From G965276765 sp965276825 (GTDB taxonomy: Bacteria > Actinomycetota > Acidimicrobiia > Acidimicrobiales > Palsa-688), in the NCBI GenBank assembly GCA_965276825.1, contig OZ255630.1, positions 992,001 to 1,056,000 of the forward strand: a stretch of 64,000 nt of DNA. The letters run 5' to 3'. Both the position numbers and the translations under genes were made by a program. How positions within the stretch are numbered: position 1 is the stretch's first letter; each line of letters starts with the position of its first letter. Positions 7,516 to 15,824 of this stretch are shown piece by piece. The notes below the pieces were generated by a model, which ran no database searches, was not told the origin of the DNA, and saw nothing but the letters and a program-made list of their open reading frames with translations.

Positions 7516-9372
7516 ATGTTCAGCAAGAAACGAAGCCGGGACGAGCGTGGCTTCGCACTGGCCGTCGCCGTCGGCGTTGCGTTCGTCGTCGTCCTGCTCA
7601 GCATCTCTGCCCTCAACCAATCGGTCAACACGATCACCCAGTCGGGGATCGCCAACCGCCAGGTCAACAGCGTGGACGCAGCGGAAGCCGGTCTGCAGTA
7701 TGAGATCAATCAGATCGAGCGCGGGGCGCAAGCCAACCCCGCTGCGGCGGCATGCCCCACTTCACGGACGGCGATGACGGGCGCAACGGCCTCTGGGGGC
7801 GTCGGGTATGACGTCGCCGTCACAACGAGCACGAGTGGCGTGCCCCCTGCGCCTGGATCGCTGGACTGCAGCTCCAGTTCCATAACGTTGGCCGGTGTCT
7901 CCGATGTGCTCGTCCAGTCGTATGGATCCACAGCGACAGGGAGTCTCGGCACGCGGACGCTTCGGGCGCTTCTCACGATCGCTCCTCCGACGACGACCTA
8001 CGGGCCGTCCACCTCTTTCAATCGCGCGATCTACGCGAACACGGGGCTGAGCACGAGCGCGGGCGGTGGAAATGTCCAGATCAATGATTCAGGCGCCCAA
8101 GCCAATGTCTATACCGGCGGTCCGCTCACGTGCTCATCTACAAGCATTTACCAAGGCGACGTCTACGCCTACGGAGGCTTGACCAACGGTTCCGGTGCCT
8201 GCGCCGTCTCGGGGAGTCTGTACCTGATCGGGACTGCGAACCTCTCGGGCACCTATGCCAAGAACATGTCGGTCGTCGGCAACCTGACCATCGGGAGCGG
8301 AACCGAGATCGGCGGGAACATCTACGCTACCGGGAGTGTCGAGTACGCGGGTAATGCGGTGAAGAGCCTTTACGTCGATGGGAGCGTGAAAGTCGATGGT
8401 GGCACCACGGTGTCGAACGTTTATGCGACAGGGAACATTGACATTTCAAACGGTCGTGTGACAGGTAACGTCGAGTCCTCTGCTGGCTCGATCACCTACG
8501 AGTCCGGGAGCACATCGGGCCATGCGTATGTTTCGTCCGGTAAGACGATTGCGACCGGAGGGAGCGGCAGCCCGGGAAAGGCCTGCCCAACGAGCGGGTC
8601 GAGTGCCACAGCTTGCTCCTTTGGCGCCATGCCCTCCGACTTCCCCGCCTCGAGCGTCTTCCCCACCGCAGCGACCCTCCCCGCTCAGCCGGCCTTTCCG
8701 TCGCTAACCTATGATGCGAATGCGTGGAAGGCAGCCGGGTACACAAGGTTCGACACCAACGTGACCGACTGCAACGGCCCGAACAGCAGCCAGCAATTCG
8801 ATGCGAACAGCGTGGCCGCTGACCTCGCTTCCATGGAGCAGCCGGGCGCCCCGCCGACGGTGATTACCACCCCGTGTCAGGTGACGTGGAGCAGCAGCAA
8901 CTATCCGGAGACGTCGACGATCTCCCTTTACAACAACTTGGCCATCTTTGCTGCTGGGGGATTCGATTTCCCGGCAGGATTCGCTGGATTCACCGTGGGA
9001 GGTAGCAGCGTTCCCAACCCGAATCTGTTCCTCATCGTGCCCAGCAACTTCGCCAGCCAGCAGAGCCAGTCCACTACGTGCCCCGGTGATACCAGCACCG
9101 GGGACATCTCCCTCAACTCCAGTCCGTCCGACGGTGGGTCATCAGCGAGTGAGGTTCGATCCTTCCTCTACACACCAGGGAACGTATGTGGTGGTAACAA
9201 CAATCCCAACGTGGTTGGCAAGGTCTACGCTGGCCAGCAGTTCTCGATTCCGAGCGGCTCGTACTCGCAGACCTGGTACGACCTCAACCCATTCACCGCA
9301 TCGTCGGGAAGCGGCTCTGGATCGACCACGACGGGTGGCGCAACCGTGGCGTGGATCAGGCAGTCGAGCTAG
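7516..9372 (+). CDS. Large PilX-like pilus protein with a predicted beta-solenoid region
   Basis: A 618-aa protein. The N-terminus (KKRSRDERGFALAVAVGVAF, then a long hydrophobic helix and VDAAEAGLQYEI) is the signature of PilX/GspK-type minor pilins, which often lack Glu5. Residues about 180-360 consist of short Gly/Ser/Val-rich repeats (VVGNLTIGSGTEIGGN; SLYVDGSVKVDGGTTVSN) resembling the beta-solenoid of bactofilins or passenger domains. The C-terminal third contains several cysteines. It is far longer than ordinary PilX. ATG 7516 was chosen because the upstream frame overlaps the previous gene. Base composition looks less GC-rich than that of the aro genes immediately downstream. Confidence 0.75.
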   Translation: MFSKKRSRDERGFALAVAVGVAFVVVLLSISALNQSVNTITQSGIANRQVNSVDAAEAGLQYEINQIERGAQANPAAAACPTSRTAMTGATASGGVGYDVAVTTSTSGVPPAPGSLDCSSSSITLAGVSDVLVQSYGSTATGSLGTRTLRALLTIAPPTTTYGPSTSFNRAIYANTGLSTSAGGGNVQINDSGAQANVYTGGPLTCSSTSIYQGDVYAYGGLTNGSGACAVSGSLYLIGTANLSGTYAKNMSVVGNLTIGSGTEIGGNIYATGSVEYAGNAVKSLYVDGSVKVDGGTTVSNVYATGNIDISNGRVTGNVESSAGSITYESGSTSGHAYVSSGKTIATGGSGSPGKACPTSGSSATACSFGAMPSDFPASSVFPTAATLPAQPAFPSLTYDANAWKAAGYTRFDTNVTDCNGPNSSQQFDANSVAADLASMEQPGAPPTVITTPCQVTWSSSNYPETSTISLYNNLAIFAAGGFDFPAGFAGFTVGGSSVPNPNLFLIVPSNFASQQSQSTTCPGDTSTGDISLNSSPSDGGSSASEVRSFLYTPGNVCGGNNNPNVVGKVYAGQQFSIPSGSYSQTWYDLNPFTASSGSGSGSTTTGGATVAWIRQSS

Positions 9373-9399
9373 GAACGGAAAGCTCGGTTACCCGCCCAG

Positions 9400-9405
9400 T
9401 ACGAT
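9400..9405 (+). promoter_or_regulatory. -10 element (TACGAT) for leaderless aroC
   Basis: TACGAT fits the actinobacterial -10 pattern TANNNT. It ends 7 nt before the aroC GTG, so the transcript would start at or next to the start codon. No Shine-Dalgarno is present. The -35 region is not recognisable. Confidence 0.5.
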
Positions 9406-9412
9406 CCTGCTC

Positions 9413-10570
9413 GTGCTCCGTTACCTCACCGCCGGCGAGTCCCACGGCCAGGGGCTGGTCGTGATCCTCGAAGGGGTGCCCGCCGGGCTGGACGTCACCG
9501 AGGAGCAGATTCAGACCGAGCTGTCCCGGCGCCGGCTGGGCTACGGGCGCGGTCCGAGGATGCGCTTCGAGCGCGACGAGCTGACCCTCATCGGCGGGAT
9601 CCGCCACGGGCGGACCATCGGCTCGCCGATCGCCATCGAGATCGCCAACACCGAGTGGCCCAAGTGGGTCGACGAGATGTCCCCGGCGCCGGGGCGCACC
9701 GAGAAGCCCCTCACCAAGCCGAGGCCCGGGCACGCCGACCTGGTCGGCATGCAGAAGTACGGCTTCGACGACGCCCGCAACGTGCTCGAGCGGGCGTCGG
9801 CCAGGGAGACCGCGGCGCGCGTCGCCGCTGGCGCAGTCGCCAAGGCGCTCCTCGCCGAGCTCGGCGCCGACATCGTCAGCCATGTGATCGCCATGGGCCC
9901 GGTCGCAGTCAAGTCGACCCGGCGACCTGGTGTCGCTGACCTGGCGACCGTCGATGCATCCGAGGTGCGTTGCTTCGACCCCGAAGCGGAGGCGGCGATG
10001 ATCGCCGAGATCAAGGCTGCGGCCAAGGCCGGCGACTCGCTCGGCGGGATCATCGAGGTCATCGGCTACGGCCTGCCCGTCGGCCTCGGCAGCCACGTGC
10101 ACTGGGACCGCAAGCTCGACGGCCAGCTGGCCCAGGCCATGATGAGCATCCAGGCCGTCAAGGGCGTGGAGATCGGCGACGGCTTCGACGTGGCCCGCCG
10201 CCGCGGCTCCGACGCCCACGACCCGATCACCTGGGACGGCGTCGCCTACCACCGGGAGACCAACTGGGGCGGCGGCCTCGAAGGGGGCATGACCAACGGG
10301 GAGCCGGTCGTGGCCCGCCTGGCCATGAAGCCGCTGTCCACCCTCAACCGCCCCGTGCTGAAGACGGTGGACACGGTCTCCAAGGAGGAGACGGTGTCGT
10401 TCAAGGAGCGCACCGACGTCACCGCCGTCCCCGCCCTCGGCGTGGTGGGCGAGGCCATGATGGCCCTGGTGCTGGCGGGCGAGGCGCTGCGCAAGTTCGG
10501 CGGCGACTCGGTCGGCGAGACGGTGCGCAACCGCGACGCCTACGTGACCTCCCTCGACCCGGTGCCCTGA
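9413..10570 (+). CDS. aroC: Chorismate synthase
   Basis: Converts 5-enolpyruvylshikimate-3-phosphate to chorismate using reduced FMN, the last step of the shikimate pathway. The 385 aa begin LRYLTAGESHGQGL. Conserved stretches include RRRLGYGRGPRM, KPRPGHADL, the SARETAARVAAG signature and the C-terminal ALGVVGEAMMALVLA. GTG 9413 was chosen because it aligns with the family N-terminus and follows a -10 box by 7 nt; the open frame upstream overlaps the pilus gene. aroB follows after 3 bp; the shikimate kinase gene often found here is missing. Confidence 0.97.
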   Translation: MLRYLTAGESHGQGLVVILEGVPAGLDVTEEQIQTELSRRRLGYGRGPRMRFERDELTLIGGIRHGRTIGSPIAIEIANTEWPKWVDEMSPAPGRTEKPLTKPRPGHADLVGMQKYGFDDARNVLERASARETAARVAAGAVAKALLAELGADIVSHVIAMGPVAVKSTRRPGVADLATVDASEVRCFDPEAEAAMIAEIKAAAKAGDSLGGIIEVIGYGLPVGLGSHVHWDRKLDGQLAQAMMSIQAVKGVEIGDGFDVARRRGSDAHDPITWDGVAYHRETNWGGGLEGGMTNGEPVVARLAMKPLSTLNRPVLKTVDTVSKEETVSFKERTDVTAVPALGVVGEAMMALVLAGEALRKFGGDSVGETVRNRDAYVTSLDPVP

Positions 10571-10573
10571 CCG

Positions 10574-11584
10574 GTGGAGGAGGTGAAGGTCAGCTTCCCT
10601 GGCGGCTCCTACCCGGTGTTGATCGGCCACGGCGCCAGGCACCGGTTGCTCGAGGTGCTGCCCGTCGGTGCCCGCAAGGTCGCGGTGGTGACCCAGGAGG
10701 ACGTTCCCTGGACGGTCGACCCGGGCATCGAGACGGCCACCTTTCTCCTCGATCCCGGTGAGGACGCCAAGGACCTCGAGTCCGTCGAGGAGCTGTGCCG
10801 CGGCTTCTCTCGCTTCGGGCTGAGCCGCGCCGACGTCGTGGTCGCCGTCGGCGGGGGAGTGGTCACCGACGTCGCCGGCTTCGCCGCCGCCTGCTACCAC
10901 CGCGGCACCCCGGTGGTCCACGTGGCCACCACCCTGCTGGCCCAGGTCGACGCAGCCATCGGCGGCAAGACCGGCGTCAACCTGCCGGAGGGCAAGAACC
11001 TGGTCGGCGCCTTCTGGCAGCCCGCCGCGGTGCTCTGCGACATCGAGACCCTGGCCAGCCTGCCGCCGCGGGAGTACCGCAGCGGGCTCGGCGAGATGGC
11101 CAAGTACGCCTTCCTCGGCGTCGACGGTCTGCGCGACCTGCCCCTCGACGAGGCGGTGGCCGCCTGCGTGACCGCCAAGGCCGCCTTCGTCGGCGAGGAC
11201 GAGCGCGAGCAGGGACGCCGGGCCCTGCTCAACTACGGCCACACCCTCGCCCACGCCCTCGAGACCGTCGGCCACTACGACCTCCACCACGGCGAGGCCG
11301 TGGCCATCGGCCTGGTCTTCGCCGCCCGCCTGGCCCGCAACCTCGGACGCATCGGCGACAGCCGAGTCGCCGAGCACGACGCGCTGATCGCGGCCTACGA
11401 GCTGCCCCACCTCCTCCCGCACGACGCTGACGACCCGGCGCAGCTGGTTGCCGCCATGGGCCGGGACAAGAAGGCCACCACCGGGGGACTCACCTTCGTC
11501 CTCGACGGTCCAGTCGGCCTCGGGGTCGTCGCCGGCGTCGACCCCGCGGTCGTCGTCGCCACCCTCGATGAGCTCAGGCCGTGA
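10574..11584 (+). CDS. aroB: 3-dehydroquinate synthase
   Basis: NAD- and metal-dependent cyclisation of DAHP to 3-dehydroquinate in the shikimate pathway. The 336 aa show the NAD-binding loop GGGVVTDVAGFAAACYHRG, the substrate loop GGKTGVNLPEGKNLVGAFWQP and the metal ligands in GLGEMAKYA, LNYGHTLAHALE and HHGEAVAIG. GTG 10574 is used; a second GTG at 10583 would shorten it by three residues and has GGAGG too close. The stop overlaps the aroQ start by 4 bp. Confidence 0.97.
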   Translation: MEEVKVSFPGGSYPVLIGHGARHRLLEVLPVGARKVAVVTQEDVPWTVDPGIETATFLLDPGEDAKDLESVEELCRGFSRFGLSRADVVVAVGGGVVTDVAGFAAACYHRGTPVVHVATTLLAQVDAAIGGKTGVNLPEGKNLVGAFWQPAAVLCDIETLASLPPREYRSGLGEMAKYAFLGVDGLRDLPLDEAVAACVTAKAAFVGEDEREQGRRALLNYGHTLAHALETVGHYDLHHGEAVAIGLVFAARLARNLGRIGDSRVAEHDALIAAYELPHLLPHDADDPAQLVAAMGRDKKATTGGLTFVLDGPVGLGVVAGVDPAVVVATLDELRP

Positions 11585-12090
11585 CCGACGGCCCCGTGAG
11601 CGATCCCCCTGGGATCCGTCCGCTGGTGCTCCTGGTCTCGGGACCCAACCTGGGCCTGCTCGGCACCCGCGAGCCGGCGGTGTACGGCACCGCCACCCTC
11701 GACGACCACGTGGCGTCGGCCACCGCCGCCGCCGAGGCCCACGGCCTGCGCCTCGAGCACGTGCAGTCCAACCACGAGGGCTCGATCGTGGAGGCCATCC
11801 ACGCGGCGCGTGGCCGCGTGGACGCCATCGTCATCAACCCGGGGGCGTTCACCCACTACGCGTGGGCCATCCACGACGCCCTCGCGACGTTCGCAGGACC
11901 CGTCGTGGAGCTCCACCTCTCCCAGCCGGCGGGGCGGGAGGCGTGGCGCTCCACGTCGGTGGTGGCGCCGGTGGCCACGGCGACCATCTCGGGGCTCGGG
12001 GGAGCCGGCTACCGCCTCGCGCTCGACGCCGTCGCCGGCCTGCTCCGAGCGCTCCCCGCCACAGCTTCGGCCAGCAGAGGGCCGACCTGA
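11581..12090 (+). CDS. aroQ: Type II 3-dehydroquinate dehydratase
   Basis: Dehydrates 3-dehydroquinate to 3-dehydroshikimate. The 169 aa carry GPNLGLLGTREPAVYG with the catalytic Arg and Tyr, the QSNHEGSIVEAIH stretch, VINPGAFTHYA, the catalytic His in ELHLSQ, and a C-terminal ATISGLGGAGY. The usual HLSNxHxREEFR motif reads HLSQPAGREAWR, so the conserved Asn is Gln, while the second Arg is kept. An extra dozen N-terminal residues come from the GTG in the GTGA overlap with aroB; no later start precedes the first strand. Confidence 0.93.
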   Translation: MTDGPVSDPPGIRPLVLLVSGPNLGLLGTREPAVYGTATLDDHVASATAAAEAHGLRLEHVQSNHEGSIVEAIHAARGRVDAIVINPGAFTHYAWAIHDALATFAGPVVELHLSQPAGREAWRSTSVVAPVATATISGLGGAGYRLALDAVAGLLRALPATASASRGPT

Positions 12091-12248
12091 GCGCGTTGCC
12101 TCCTTCGCAGGATCGGCCGGCCGCAGGCGGTGTTATCGAAGCCCACCGACGCGATGTCCGGTTCCATCCTCTAACGTCTTGGCCGCAGACCGCCGGCGGG
12201 TGGTCGAACCCGCACGCGCAAACCCCTGACACGTCGAGGAGACGGCCT
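12091..12248 (+). promoter_or_regulatory. Promoter region of the peptidoglycan hydrolase gene
   Basis: About 160 bp without a gene. TAACGT at 12172-12177 is a possible -10 giving a leader of roughly 65 nt, with AGGAG about 8 nt before the GTG. I did not recognise the conserved boxes of the c-di-AMP riboswitch that controls similar hydrolases in other actinobacteria. Confidence 0.35.
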
Positions 12249-14387
12249 GTGAGCACCTGGAACCCCGGCCGCCGGGGCCAGCACTTCAAACCGAAGCCGA
12301 GCCGGGTGCCCAAGGCACCCAAGGCGGCCGCGCTCACGGCCCTGCTCGGGGTGGCGACCGTCGCACCGACCCTCACGTTCATTGCCGGGCCGGCCGTCCC
12401 CTCGGCGAGCGCGTCCGGCCTCGACGGCAGCTCCTCCACGAGCGCCTCGCCCGGCCTGGTCCCGACGATCTCCGTCCCGTCGATCCCGCTGCCCACGCTC
12501 CCCATCCCCGCCGCCGGTTCGGGCACGACGACCACGACGGCGCCGTCATCGACCACCACCACCGCCCCGTCGAGCACCACCACGAGCCCCTCGTCGACCA
12601 CCGCCCCGTCGTCGACCACCGCCCCGTCGTCGACCACCGCCCCGTCGTCGACGAGCACCACGACGACCCCGCCGACGTCGACGTCGCTCCCGGCCTCGAC
12701 CACGACCGTCGGTCCAGGCGAGGCGTCGAGGACCGGCGGCAGGAGCCCCCACCGGCGCACCGTCGGGCGCCGTCCTCATCGGAAGCTGCCCGTCCGCCGC
12801 CGGATCACCAAGCACGAGCACAAGGCGGCCGAGTCGCAGCGGGTCAACGTGGCCCCCCCGATCCTGAAGCCGGGTCAGCCCGCGGTCGGCCCGGCTCCCG
12901 CTCCGGTGTTTCCGGTGGCCGCGCCGTCCGCCCCGCTCCCGGTCCTGCGCCGGGTGCTCGTGGTCGCCGACAACCGCGGCGCCGGCACGATCACCGCCAT
13001 CACCCACCTGCTCCACGACGCCGGAGTCAGGGTGCAGACCGTGGTCACGCCGCTGAAGACCGTCGCGATCCACCGCAGCGGGCTGATCGGCCCCTCCTAC
13101 GGCAACACCGGGCTGCGCACCGTCCCCCACGTGTTGCGCCTCGACCGGGTGGTCAGCCATCGCTCCCTCGCCGCCGGGCGGATCGACCGCCGGATCCGGG
13201 CGTGGCATCCCGACGTGGTGCTCCTCGGCGCACCGAGCACCTACGCCGGCCAGGTCGGTGCCCTGCTCGGCGGCCTGCCGAAGCGGCTCCGGGTGATCTG
13301 GGCCGAGGACCCCACCTCCCGGACCCTCCGCTCGGCCAAGCTGGCCAGGCCCGACGCCGCCCTCCTGAGCCGGTGGGCCCACCTGTCGATCGCGTCGCCC
13401 GGGGTCTTTCTGGCCCCCGACGTCGCCGCCGCCAGGAACCCGGTCCCGACCTCCCCGCCGGCGCCGACCGTCGGCGCGCCGACCTCGTATGTCACCTCCG
13501 CCTTCGGCCGGCTGGCATCGCCCACCCCCGGAGCGGCGCCGGCCACAGCGCCCGAGCCGCTGGTCACGGGCAAGCGGGTCGAGCGGCTCACCGCCGCTGG
13601 AGCCAAGACCTACGCCCAGAGCGTGCTCGACGTGGCCGACGCCGCTTGGCGCCTGCCCAAGCTGCCGGCCCAGGCCTCCCTGTCGGCCGACTCTGCTGGC
13701 CTGGTGGCCGTCGCCGCCGCGGAGTCGAGGATCGGCGACCCCTACGTGTGGGCGGCGTCGGGTCCGAGCCGGTTCGACTGCTCCGGCCTGGTCATGTGGG
13801 CCTACGCCCACGCCGGGATCGCCCTGCCGCACTACTCGGGTGCCCAGTTCGCCGACACCATCCCGGTGTCGATGGACGCCCTCCAACCCGGCGACCTCCT
13901 CTTCCCGGCCAACCCGGGCGAGCACGTGGCCATGTACGTGGGCGGTGGCCTGATCATCCAGGCGCCGTACACGGGGGCGACGGTCCAGGTCGTGCGGCTC
14001 GCCGACACCGGCAACTTCTTCCAGTACGCCGGGCGGGTGGTGACCGCCCAGACCGTCGGTGTCAGCGTCGGCCAGGAGTCGGTCAGCACGGTGCAGGCCT
14101 ACGCCCTCGGCCGGATCAGCGCGGTGCCCTCGTGGGGGCGGGCCCAGTGGCCGTACCTCGACATGCTGTGGCAGCGCGAGTCGGGCTGGCAGGTCGACGC
14201 AGTCAACCCCACGTCGGGCGCCTACGGCATCCCCCAGGCCCTTCCCGGGGTCAAGATGGCCGCCGCCGGGTCCGACTACGTGACCAACCCGCAGACCCAG
14301 ATCGACTGGGGTCTGGCCTACATCGCCGGTCGGTACGGGTCGCCCCAGGCCGCCTGGGCCCACTCGCTCCTCTTCGGCTGGTACTGA
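12249..14387 (+). CDS. Secreted bifunctional peptidoglycan hydrolase (NlpC/P60 plus lytic-transglycosylase-like domain)
   Basis: A 712-aa exported protein. Residues 1 to about 58 form a long basic signal peptide. A Thr/Ser/Pro linker follows (about 95-160, with an 18-bp DNA repeat), then a basic stretch and an unrecognised Rossmann-like region (about 235-390, starting LRRVLVVADNRGAG). Residues about 485-600 are an NlpC/P60 endopeptidase with Cys511 in FDCSGLVMW and His559 in GEHVAMYVGG. The C-terminus (about 630-712) resembles a soluble lytic transglycosylase with Glu644 in WQRESGWQ followed by PTSGAYGIPQ. Together these could cut both peptide stems and glycan strands during wall remodelling. 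GTG 12249 has AGGAG about 8 nt upstream. Confidence 0.88.
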   Translation: MSTWNPGRRGQHFKPKPSRVPKAPKAAALTALLGVATVAPTLTFIAGPAVPSASASGLDGSSSTSASPGLVPTISVPSIPLPTLPIPAAGSGTTTTTAPSSTTTTAPSSTTTSPSSTTAPSSTTAPSSTTAPSSTSTTTTPPTSTSLPASTTTVGPGEASRTGGRSPHRRTVGRRPHRKLPVRRRITKHEHKAAESQRVNVAPPILKPGQPAVGPAPAPVFPVAAPSAPLPVLRRVLVVADNRGAGTITAITHLLHDAGVRVQTVVTPLKTVAIHRSGLIGPSYGNTGLRTVPHVLRLDRVVSHRSLAAGRIDRRIRAWHPDVVLLGAPSTYAGQVGALLGGLPKRLRVIWAEDPTSRTLRSAKLARPDAALLSRWAHLSIASPGVFLAPDVAAARNPVPTSPPAPTVGAPTSYVTSAFGRLASPTPGAAPATAPEPLVTGKRVERLTAAGAKTYAQSVLDVADAAWRLPKLPAQASLSADSAGLVAVAAAESRIGDPYVWAASGPSRFDCSGLVMWAYAHAGIALPHYSGAQFADTIPVSMDALQPGDLLFPANPGEHVAMYVGGGLIIQAPYTGATVQVVRLADTGNFFQYAGRVVTAQTVGVSVGQESVSTVQAYALGRISAVPSWGRAQWPYLDMLWQRESGWQVDAVNPTSGAYGIPQALPGVKMAAAGSDYVTNPQTQIDWGLAYIAGRYGSPQAAWAHSLLFGWY
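12591..12650 (+). repeat. 18-bp tandem repeat in the hydrolase linker
   Basis: Three perfect copies of an 18-bp unit (12591-12608, 12609-12626, 12627-12644) plus a partial one. They encode SSTTAP repeats in the Thr/Pro linker. Such arrays expand and contract by slippage, so linker length may vary between strains. Confidence 0.85.
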
Positions 14388-14441
14388 GCAGGTTCGGGCG
14401 ACTCCGGCGGAAGGCTGGACAGTTCAGGGCAGACTTCCACC

Positions 14442-14704
14442 CTGAGCCCGAACATCGAGAGCGAAGAGGGCGAGCGCCGGCCCGGCAGCTGGCCGCCGCG
14501 ACAGCTGAGAGCGCGACCCGCGCCGTGACCGTGGCGGTGCGCGAGCGTCTCGATCGGGTCAACCAGAGCGACCAGGCGAAGGGCGACGCACGCGTCGGGC
14601 GGCTCCGCGAGATCGCCCGCGACGCCACCGGTCGGTGGCGGGAGCCGTACCGGAGCACCGATCATGGCGAGCTGCTCTACGACCACCTCGGCTTGCCCCG
14701 GTGA
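14442..14704 (+). pseudogene. Frameshifted vapB-type antitoxin remnant
   Basis: Two reading frames together resemble a VapB (Rv0623-like) antitoxin. The first reads LSPNIESEEGER from 14442; about 40 nt later a shifted frame continues PARQLAAATAESATRAVTVAVRERLDR and ends GELLYDHLGLPR. One indel near 14475-14480 joins them into a normal antitoxin, but no ATG or GTG precedes the first part. The stop overlaps the GTG of the truncated toxin below, the usual vapBC arrangement. Either a genuine decay product or, less likely, an assembly error. Confidence 0.65.
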
Positions 14705-14793
14705 TCGTCGACACCTCGGCCATCGTCGCCGTGCTCCGGGACGAACCCGACGCCGACCGCTACGCCGACGCGCTGGCCCGGGCGACGGGTTGA
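14701..14793 (+). pseudogene. Truncated VapC toxin (N-terminal 30 residues of a PIN domain)
   Basis: GTG 14701 overlaps the antitoxin stop by 4 bp and opens with MIVDTSAIVAVLRDEPDADR, the first strand and catalytic Asp of a VapC PIN domain. It stops after 30 codons; a full toxin is about 130. None of the remaining acidic residues is found downstream. Remnant of a deleted toxin, presumably inactive. Confidence 0.7.
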
Positions 14794-14848
14794 TCGGGGC
14801 CCGTCCTGCCTCGTTCTCGGGTGGGTGCCGGCTGCGGACGTCGATGCG

Positions 14849-14854
14849 TATGCT
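14849..14854 (+). promoter_or_regulatory. -10 element (TATGCT) for leaderless antitoxin
   Basis: TATGCT ends 6 nt before ATG 14861, which fits a leaderless transcript. No ribosome-binding site is present between them. Confidence 0.5.
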
Positions 14855-14860
14855 GTGCGC

Positions 14861-15112
14861 ATGGCCAGGGTGAACATCACGATGTCGGACGACCTCTACG
14901 GGCGAGCGAGGCGTGCTGGGCTCAACGTCTCCCAGCTTGCCCAATCTGCGGTCGACGCAGAGCTCGACCGACTGGCCAAGATTGCGCTCCTCGACGCCTA
15001 TCTTGCCGAGCTCGACGGGGAGCTGGGGCCCATCACGGAGACGGAGCGTGCCGACGCCGAGACCTGGGCCGCGAAGGCTCTCGGACCTTCCGGCACGCGT
15101 CGTTCGGCGTGA
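14861..15112 (+). CDS. VapB-type antitoxin (CcdA/RHH-like)
   Basis: An 83-aa protein beginning ARVNITMSDDLYGRARRAGL, a ribbon-helix-helix or CcdA-type DNA-binding start, followed by an acidic helical tail (LAELDGELGPITETERADAE) that would wrap the toxin. It overlaps the PIN-domain toxin by 4 bp (GTGA). ATG 14861 lies 6 nt after a -10 box; a GTG at 14825 would add 12 residues upstream of the promoter element and is rejected. Antitoxins of this class normally repress their own promoter. Confidence 0.82.
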   Translation: MARVNITMSDDLYGRARRAGLNVSQLAQSAVDAELDRLAKIALLDAYLAELDGELGPITETERADAETWAAKALGPSGTRRSA

Positions 15113-15495
15113 CCATCGTCCTCGACTCGCACGGCTTGACCAGTCTCGCAGGAGATCGCGCCCGCCTCGCCGAGCTCCGGCGACGCGGGGAATGGCCGGC
15201 GATCGTGCCCTCCGTCGTTCTGACAGAGGCGCTCACCGGTGACCACCGCCGCGATTTTCAGGAGAATCGCCTGCTCCGCACGTGCGACGTCCGACCGGTT
15301 GACCAGGTCCTGGCCCGAGCTGCGGCTCGGCTGCGGGCCCAGGTCCCCTCGCGTCGTGCCCCCTCCGCCGTCGATGCGGTCGTCGTCGCCGTCGCAGACG
15401 AGAGCGGCGGAGCAACTGTGCTCTCCAGCGATCCCGTGGATCTCCGAGCGCTCGCCCGACACGCCCGCAACGAGGTGACGGTTGCGCCCCTCTGA
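15109..15495 (+). CDS. VapC-type PIN-domain toxin, intact
   Basis: A 128-aa PIN ribonuclease toxin. Acidic residues are in place: Asp in TIVLDSHGLTSL, Glu in VVLTEALTGD, Asp in SAVDAVVVAVAD and the C-terminal VLSSDPVDLRAL. It shows no frameshift. GTG start within the GTGA overlap with the antitoxin. The expected action is cleavage of tRNA or rRNA when the labile antitoxin is lost. It is the only complete pair in the 14.4-17.1 kb cluster. Confidence 0.85.
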   Translation: MTIVLDSHGLTSLAGDRARLAELRRRGEWPAIVPSVVLTEALTGDHRRDFQENRLLRTCDVRPVDQVLARAAARLRAQVPSRRAPSAVDAVVVAVADESGGATVLSSDPVDLRALARHARNEVTVAPL

Positions 15496-15567
15496 TCGCT
15501 GCGGCGCGTTCGCCGCTGGGGTCCCAGGTGGACGGCGATCGGTGGGACCGCAGGTCACGGCGGGCGA

Positions 15568-15581
15568 GTTACACGTAACCT
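15568..15581 (+). promoter_or_regulatory. -10 element overlapped by an inverted repeat before mazE
   Basis: GTTAC-AC-GTAAC (15568-15579) overlaps TAACCT (15576-15581), a -10-like box ending 6 nt before the mazE GTG. An operator covering the -10 of a leaderless gene fits autorepression by the antitoxin. Confidence 0.45.
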
Positions 15582-15587
15582 GCAGGC

Positions 15588-15824
15588 GTGGCCGATCAGA
15601 AGATCCCCACCGTTCGCCAGCGGGTCGCAGACCACCGTGCCAGGCTGCGTCGCCAGGGACTACGACCCGTGCAGATCTGGGTGCCCGACGTCCGCGCACC
15701 GGGGTTCGCCGAGGAGGCTCACCGCCAGTCAGCGCTGGTGGCCTCCCGCCCGCATGGGGCCGAGGACCAGGCCTTCGTCGATGCCATCTCCTCGTTCGGT
15801 GACGACGGCGACAACGACGAGTGA
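15588..15824 (+). CDS. MazE-like antitoxin (DUF3018 family), intact
   Basis: A 78-aa protein: TVRQRVADHRARLRRQGLRP then VQIWVPDVRAPGFAEEAHRQ, the hallmark of the DUF3018 antitoxin family, followed by an acidic C-terminus (DDGDNDE) expected to bind MazF. GTG 15588 lies 6 nt after a -10-like TAACCT. The stop overlaps the GTG of the downstream mazF by 4 bp, but that toxin is broken, so this antitoxin has no intact partner here. Confidence 0.85.
   Translation: MADQKIPTVRQRVADHRARLRRQGLRPVQIWVPDVRAPGFAEEAHRQSALVASRPHGAEDQAFVDAISSFGDDGDNDE

Noticed and set aside
9356..11422. Long open frame on the minus strand opposite aroC-aroB
   Set aside because: Mirror of GC-rich codon usage; the encoded sequence is low-complexity and lies under two certain genes.
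12091..12248. c-di-AMP riboswitch before the wall hydrolase
   Set aside because: The interval is short and lacks the conserved boxes of that RNA.
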